Shown: piece after piece, positions 57,187 through 64,000 of the stretch
Position numbering within the stretch: the first letter of the stretch is position 1
How the letters are laid out: every line of letters starts with the position of its first letter
Source of the DNA: Urechis unicinctus
Lineage: Eukaryota > Annelida > Polychaeta > Xenopneusta > Urechidae
Assembly (NCBI GenBank): GCA_034190875.2
Contig: CM067357.1
Span: 21,362,144-21,426,143 of the forward strand
Reading direction: 5' to 3'
Length of the DNA stretch: 64,000 nt
Position numbers and translations under genes: made by a program
The notes under the pieces: model-generated
Databases searched by the model: none
What the model was told of the DNA's origin: nothing
What the model saw: the letters and a program-made list of their open reading frames with translations, nothing else

Positions 57187-58009
57187 CACTACACCACAAG
57201 CATCCCCATTCATCATGGACGCGATATGAAACATCAAACATGTTGTATTCCAAATCAGTAGAATGAACGTGTTAGCAGTGATACTGTATTTGCCCCAGTG
57301 TTTGGCTATGGTGTTGCTTGTTCAATATCCTCGCTGAATTTCGTTGATGTCAGGAGCAACACTTTATCGTCATCGCCACCAATAAGAAAGATTGCGAAAC
57401 GACGGCTGTTTGTATGTTTCCCCCAGAGAATGCGTAGGTGATATCTATTATTTGGCGATTTACGCAATTATTTGTTACTGACGTTTCGTGCTCCTTTTGA
57501 CATATTAATGCAGAAATAATTATGTGTGTACAAGATCACTGCGACAAAATACACACTATCATACTGATGGACTCTATGGTCATCATATGGCCAGTGATAA
57601 TGATTTAACAACAAAACACAGATTCATAAATATTGAATTGAAATACCAACATTATCGAGGAATATTATATTAAGATATCTGTACATATGATCAAATGTCA
57701 TAATTTCTTATGAAACATCAAGCGTCCTCGTTTGTTTAAATACAAGAACTTCTGAAAAGTGAAAGGGCAGCCATGAGGTTGACACAGTGACTATTGCTAT
57801 AGCAGAGGTCTCTGGGATCATAACTTAAAGAAAATTGACTATGGCTTACCAAGCCAACCGATCTGAAACAGCACGAACAACTCAGTAATCTTCAGGATTG
57901 AATAGGGACACTGTTTTACGTTGGTCTGTCTCTGTTGTTTGGGCAGTAAGTGTCACCATATTGCGTCTGTGGATTTTGCTGCTCACTGGTAGAACGACAA
58001 AGCAGTATG

Positions 58010-58064
58010 AGGCGCCACCAAATGCAGAAGTACAATAACGGCTTCTTTGGCATGGTGGAATTTA
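58010..58064 (+). pseudogene. Alkaline phosphatase exon relic in copy C
   Basis: Same position and flanks as at 30170 and 41988: agaagtacaataacggc, then ttctttggcatggtggaat. It reads Q-K-Y-N-N-G-F-F-G-M-V-E and is closed shortly after. Confidence 0.6.
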
Positions 58065-58711
58065 TTTATTGAGCACATTGTCATTTACTGGTAGCTCCCA
58101 ACAATACAGTAAGATAAGTTTCAGAGATTCAGATGTGGCCTTATGTTTCGGACACTATTGCTACCACAACAACATATCTCCTTACGCTGCGTCTTGTACT
58201 GCTGCAGCAGATTGCACTTTTAATAATGGAGATGCTTTGTTTCCTTTTGTCTCTACTTCAACGGTCGCTACTGCTATTTCTGGAACAATTAACGCAAAAC
58301 TGCTGATAAAATATCATAAATTAACATGCTAATTTGGTTACTCGGACAATTACTGCACTTCAATTTCCACAGAGGGCGGTCTTGCTATTATTACCTCTAT
58401 GTTCTATTATTCGCATAAGATGTTTCATTGGCAGGAGCAGCACTAAGTCGCCCACGCCGCACGTTATGCAGTTCGCATCAGGGACAATAGGAATCATTGG
58501 GAAACGACGATACGCTCGGCACAAATTACGCGACACGTTGACAGGATAAGGAACATAACCGAACTATGTGCTATGCATGAACGCGTTTGTTTGATCACAT
58601 ATCAGTGTCGTATGGAATATTTAAAGACGGAAGACAGCATTTAGGAAACCGCTAATAATCCCAATTCTCTTGACCTCATACGTTTTTGACAGATGTAGTC
58701 GCCCTGTAAAC

Positions 58712-58765
58712 AAACGCACACACACGCACGCAGACACGCATACATACACACACAAATATAAACAC
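58712..58765. repeat. Short imperfect (CA)n tract
   Basis: CA with cg and ta interruptions; counterpart of 30852-30900. Confidence 0.9.
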
Positions 58766-59870
58766 CCATACTTACACACACGCGCGTACACATCGCACAT
58801 GTATGAATAACTACCGCTCGACAACTGAAACATAATCCCCACAATCATTTTCCGACATGTCATAAAACCTTCAATTTCAATGACCTTTCAAGCAGATAAT
58901 CAGATGTAACGAATTAGATAAAACAAAATATACAGACCCTGCTTGGCTTCGTAATTAGATTCAACCCGCTCTTCCTTACGAAATCATTACATCTGTACCA
59001 CATTCACCAGTACAAAACTTCATTTGTAACCATTTACCTGTATGTTTTACCGAAGGTTAACAAAATGTTTTATTTTGCAATTTTTCTTAGACGGACAATA
59101 ATCATGATTTATCGCCGAATATAATCATGCTGATTATCAGTGACTGCTGTAAGTGCATTCCGCCTATCGTTTGTAATGACTAACTTTCGACATATCTAAA
59201 CATTATGAAACACTCACAACAGCACATAGACTGATTGCATAGAAAAGTATAGGCATTTGTTGTTACATTTTAATATGTGAGACATACTGTTCTGTCGGAG
59301 AACAATCTAAACTCGGCGCTTGTGTTAATAGGAAAATATTTAATTGACTTTGATAAAAAATCATTTGAAGAATTATACTTGTTGCTGTATAATTGATAAC
59401 AAATCAGCCTTTATTCGGTAAGTCAACTAAACTTATATGTATTTTTTATCCAATATGAGATGAGATGAAAATGCAAATATGGCGTTGTGCAACTCATGCA
59501 CGAGTTCAATTGATGAGAAAAACGTAATGACGTGTTTGGTACGGTGGTTTTCTTAAATAGTAAATATCTCTCGATGTCTTAAGATTTTCCAAATGCAGCT
59601 TTTGTTGAAAAATTTACTGCCTCACCCACTAGTTAGTCCTAATGTGCAGCCAGGGAGGAAAGGCAGAGCATCAATTGTTATAGGGACTTAGGAGACTTGC
59701 TTTGAGTGAGTTACAAGGGTAATGGGATACCACAAACGCCGCTATAAATAACGGCTTGAAATGACTGAGATGCGTGCGATTAAAATATTTTCTGCTCTCT
59801 CCCAAATGTTTCACTCTGTTTAATGACAGAGCCAAGGTTATTCAAGATGGTTTTACAAGTAGCTATTTGT

Positions 59871-61694
59871 AAGCACGCATAGACAGGCAGAAATAATATA
59901 TCGGCACCAAGTCCGAATTTATATAGATAATTGCGTTTTTACAGGGATGTTAATAACTGTTTCAGTGAGGGCGGGGTGGATGGGAGTGTGTAGGAAGAGA
60001 AGTAAGCCAATAAACAACCGGACATGTTAGCTGAATAGGATTTAAAGTGTGACGAATTCGGCTATATTTGAGAAAAACAGTAATATATATATTGAATTAT
60101 CTTTTTCAATGAAATCGCTCTCTTCTATGTCCTCAAACAATGGTATAACTTCCCCACAGTCTTTGACACCAATTACATATTTACAAAGTCCAATATGTGA
60201 CATTTAGATGTGACATGATGCATAACATCTGGTGGCTAGTTTGCTTTACTTGCTGATACCATCAACTTTAGTGGACATTTCAGATTTGTTTGGACAATTA
60301 GATGTGATGCAACGTTATACGCACAATCACAATATACATCATTTCGTGCATAAATATGACATATGAATGCTACGTTATCTGGAGTTTTTACCATGCATAT
60401 GTGTGTTATACTAAGTATCCATTTATCGATACTTTTGAAATTATCAACTTGATGTAGTATATATCTCACAATGTATTAAGCCTGAAACCTTTCAGGGTTA
60501 TGAAATATTTGATTTATTTTACCTTTCTGCAGATAAATGTCATACGCAACCATTTGAGGAACAAAATGACAGAATACGTTTTTACTTGCTTGATGCTGTT
60601 GAAATATATTTATTACCTAAATTGCAACGAAGATCCAAACGCGAAATGCAGACAGATGCCAACTATGCTATAACATTTACCTAATCTGACCTGTGGGCAA
60701 CGATCTTCTCCCACATTCTCCAACGACTCAACGCTCGTGTAATCCATTTGATGATGTTTCAGTCCGTAAGATACCAATATTTTCCTAATAGCATGTCGAG
60801 CATGGGCTCGTTGATAACGCAACTAACTTAAACAATAAATGATTCACCAGGTTAAAAATTGCATAATTATGAAAACTTGCCTATACTTTCTGCACATTAT
60901 TGAAAGAACGCGATGTTGCTGGAACACATTTTCGTCTATTCCAAAGATTCCGATAACGGCTTATGTGACCATGATCAAGAGTAATGAAATCGTGCATTTG
61001 GTGAAGCAGGATATTTTATAATCTGTCAAAACGCATGCAAATCAATGAATGCTCAAAAATCCGAATGCATGGAAGCAATTGACAGAATAATTCGAATTCG
61101 TACTTGTGAGCATAGTTGTGAGCAAGCACAACACAGATAACACATTTGATGTTCGTTGTTATAGTTTTGAACGTTATGCACCACTACAAGCCGTGTGTTA
61201 TAAATTAGCATCATTTTATAAATCTGGGAGCTTTGCCTCATGAGGTTATAATTTTGTGGAATGGCCGGCTTCTTTACCCCTGATCGATTGACGCAGCGAA
61301 ACATTCCCTTTATGATTATTCACATGCTATAATTGTCTTCGATATATGGGAAAGATTTGTTGACGGAAATGCCTTGCTGTTAGTAACTAGTCAGTTAATT
61401 TTGCGGCCTTCACCTCAAATTTGCTTATTCGCTATTCCGTTGACCATCAACGAGTAGAGTAAATCATGACTCCCATATAAATAACACACTTATCCATAGC
61501 TGTCACGAGTCCATCCTACGGGAATAAATACATGGAAAAAAAAGCTATTTTGTTACGCTGGTGAATAACGAACATGCCGGAATCAATTGCGTTATATGAA
61601 ATATGATACCCCGCACTAAATTCACTGCAATATCCATAGCTGTCACGACCTCAAATTACGAAATATTTGCCATCCTCCGGGAGCATCAATATGG
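59871..61694 (+). repeat. Tandem duplication, first copy
   Basis: Starts at aagcacgcatagacaggc and is followed by a second copy 1824 bp downstream. In a 100-bp stretch compared by eye (60187 against 62025) about 4-5 positions differ. From about 61483 the copy is rearranged: a ccatagctgtcacga block occurs twice (61495 and 61636), and the 63360-63840 part is missing. Confidence 0.92.
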
Positions 61695-63356
61695 AAGCAC
61701 GCATAGACAGGCAGAAATAATATATCGGCACCAAGTCCGAATCTATATAGATAATTGCGTTTTTACAGGGATGTTTATAACTGTTTCAGTGAGGGCGGGG
61801 TGGGTGGGAGTGTGTAGGAAGAGAAGTAAGCCAATAAACAATCGGACATACGTCATACACTCATCAAGGATTTAAAGTGTGACGAATTCGGCTATATTTG
61901 AGAAAAACAGTAATATATATATTGAATTATCTTTTTCAATGAAATCGCTCTCTTCAATGTACTCAAACAATGAAATAACTTCCCCACAGTCTTCGACACC
62001 AATTACATATTTACAAAGTCCAATATGGTACATTTAGATGGGACATGATGCATAACATCTGGTGGCTAGTTTGCTTTACTTGCTGATACCGTCAACTTTA
62101 GTGGACATTTCAGATTTGTTTGGACAATTAGATGTGATGCAACGTTATACGCACAATCATAATATACATCATTTCGTGCATAAATATGACATATGAATGC
62201 TACGTTATCTGGAGTTTTTACCATGCCTATGTGTGTTATACTAAGTATCCATTTATCGATACTTTAGAAATTATCAACTTGATGTAGTATATATCTCACA
62301 ATGTATTAAGCCTGAAACCTTTCAGGGTTATGAAATATTTGATTTATTTTACCTTTCTGCAGATAAATGTCATACGCAACCATTTGAGGAACAAAATGAC
62401 AGAATACGTTTTTACTTGCTTGATGCAGTTGAAATATATTTTATTACCTAAATTGCAACGAAGATCCAAACGCGAAATGCAGACAGATGCCAACTATGCT
62501 ATAACATTTACCTAATCTGACCTGAAGGCAACGATCTTCACCCACATTCTTCAACGACTCAACGCTCGTGAAATCCATTTGATGATGTTTCAGTCCGTAA
62601 GATACCAATATTTTCCTACAAAGCATGTCGAGCATGGGTTGGTTGATAACGCAACTAACTTTGGCAATAAATGATTCCCCCAGTTAAAAATTGCATAATT
62701 ATGAAAACCAACTTGCCTATACTTTCTGTACATTATTAAAAGAACGCGATGTTGCTGGAACACATTTTCGTCTATTCCAAAGATTCCGATAACGGTTTAT
62801 GTGACCATGATCAAGAGTAATGAAATCATGCATTTGGTGAAGCAGGATATTTTATAATCTGTCAAAACGCATGCAAATCAATGAATGCTCAAAAATCCGA
62901 ATGCATGGAAGCAATTGACAGTTGAGAGAATAATTCGAATTCGTACTTGTGAGCATAGTTGTGAGCAAGCACAACACAGATAACACCTTTGTTGTTCGTT
63001 GTTATATCCTAAATACACCAATGCATTGTGCATGAACAAGTTTTGAACCTTATGCACCACTACAAGCCGTTTGTTATAAATTATCATCATTTCATAAATC
63101 TGGGGTGCTTTGCCTTATGAGGTTATAATTTTGTGGAAAGGCCGGCTTCTTTACCCCTGATCGATTGACGCAGCGAAACATTTCCTTTATGATTATTCAC
63201 ATGCTATAATTACCTATAATATATGGGAAAGATTTGTTGACGGAAATGCCATGCTGTTAGTAACTAGTCAGTTAATTTTGCGGCCTTCACCTCAAATCTG
63301 CTTATTCCCTATTCCGTTGACCATCAACAAGTAGAGTCAATCATGACTCCCATATA
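61695..63356 (+). repeat. Tandem duplication, second copy
   Basis: Continues without break into the unit end (63357-63990) that the first copy lacks, so this copy has the more ancestral layout. The junction shows only a few bases of shared sequence (gaagcac against taagcac). Short ORFs in both copies (60613-60822 and 62444-62635, minus) are similar only because the DNA is duplicated. Confidence 0.92.
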
Positions 63357-64000
63357 AATAAAAGAGTGTTCAGTTAATTGATAATGCGGATAATAAACGC
63401 TGACATCATCGATGCTACGTAATACTGCGTCTCATGTTTCACTGTATAGGTCACCATGAAGCGTTTCCTCCAGAGTCTGGTTCATTATTAAGGGAACGTT
63501 ACGCTGAATGTCAATGATTCGTACAGCATTTCCACAAACAGATATTTCATGCAAGGTCAACATTTATATATATGATGTGTAAAACATCATTCATTTTCCG
63601 AAATACTAGCCAATTGTATTCGTGCAAAACCAAATAATACCATTGTTCCCGTGAAGTGCTAATTGTTCTGTTTAAGGCTATAGACTAGGTAATTGCCCAA
63701 GGCGCCAACTTGCAATTGAATAGGATGACGAGAAAGCAACAAAGAGCGCCTCCTACTGACAAATGCATACTGCAGCGTCGCGCCATCTGGTGAACATCCA
63801 GAAAACTCACCGTCTGCTTGAGTCAACCAATAAATACGAAAAACGCAAATATGCCGGAATCAATGCGATAGTTGCTGCAATATCCATAGCTGTCACGACC
63901 TCACTTACGAAATATTTGCCATCCTACGGGAGCACCAATTGGATAACATCCCATGGACAATAAAAAGCTATTTTGTTACTGCTGGTGAATGTAACGAACA
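63357..64000 (+). repeat. Unit end with module a
   Basis: Pairs inversely with 33410-33990. It contains gacatcatcgatgctacg, module a (63540-63800) and a gcgccatctggtgaacatcc stretch also seen at 3765-3785 next to the first phosphatase relic. That links the repeat unit to the sequence around the broken gene. Confidence 0.8.

Larger units (their letters stand above)
57187..60545 (+). repeat. Copy C of the youngest repeat unit, direct
   Basis: Parallel to copy A: 57187 with 28636, 57440 with 29375, 58020 with 30180, 58430 with 30570, 58600 with 30730, 59870 with about 32107, 60530 with 32780. Compared with A it lacks about 0.5 kb (28.86-29.37 kb), including the R copy. It has no intact gene. 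Confidence 0.88.

Overview
The window looks like nuclear DNA of an animal, most likely a marine invertebrate; I cannot narrow the taxon further. The evidence is a gene split into short exons with GT-AG borders, long TA, CA/GT and triplet microsatellites, a decayed ORF1 of a non-LTR retrotransposon, a tRNA-derived SINE-like head, and AT-rich sequence with almost no open frames. I found no intact gene, no rRNA, no CRISPR array and no prokaryotic operon structure. Nearly all long ORFs are translations of microsatellites or of repeat copies.

The only protein-coding family I recognise with confidence is alkaline phosphatase (ALP). A broken + strand ALP gene lies at about 3.7-5.75 kb. It has one intact internal exon (5083-5214), a damaged 3' exon (5478-5745) and weaker traces of two upstream exons in the right order. 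A second, more decayed pair of the same two exons lies at 7881-8320. Further ALP relics recur inside a large repeat unit at 30.17 and 58.01 kb (+) and at 42.0 and 56.7 kb (-).

Layout. 1-3.7 kb: no gene seen, one TA array. 3.7-8.3 kb: ALP relics. 8.03-32.79 kb: left arm of a large inverted repeat, built from about five degenerate units of 4-6 kb in + orientation. 32.79-38.65 kb: spacer with TA arrays near both ends, a short segment of repeat-unit sequence, about 3.5 kb of otherwise unshared sequence, and a short stretch at its right edge that belongs to copy C sequence. 38.65-57.05 kb: right arm, the same units in reverse orientation but shortened by several deletions. 57.19-60.55 kb: third copy of the last unit, in + orientation. 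59.87-63.36 kb: a recent tandem duplication of about 1.82 kb. 63.36-64.0 kb: repeat-unit sequence that pairs inversely with 33.41-34.17 kb.

My reading is that a tandem ALP gene cluster decayed while its introns and flanks were amplified, first as tandem units and then as a long palindrome, followed by further direct and tandem copying. All homology statements come from reading the sequence by eye. Identities are impressions, boundaries are good to tens of bases at best, and an alignment would be needed to fix them.
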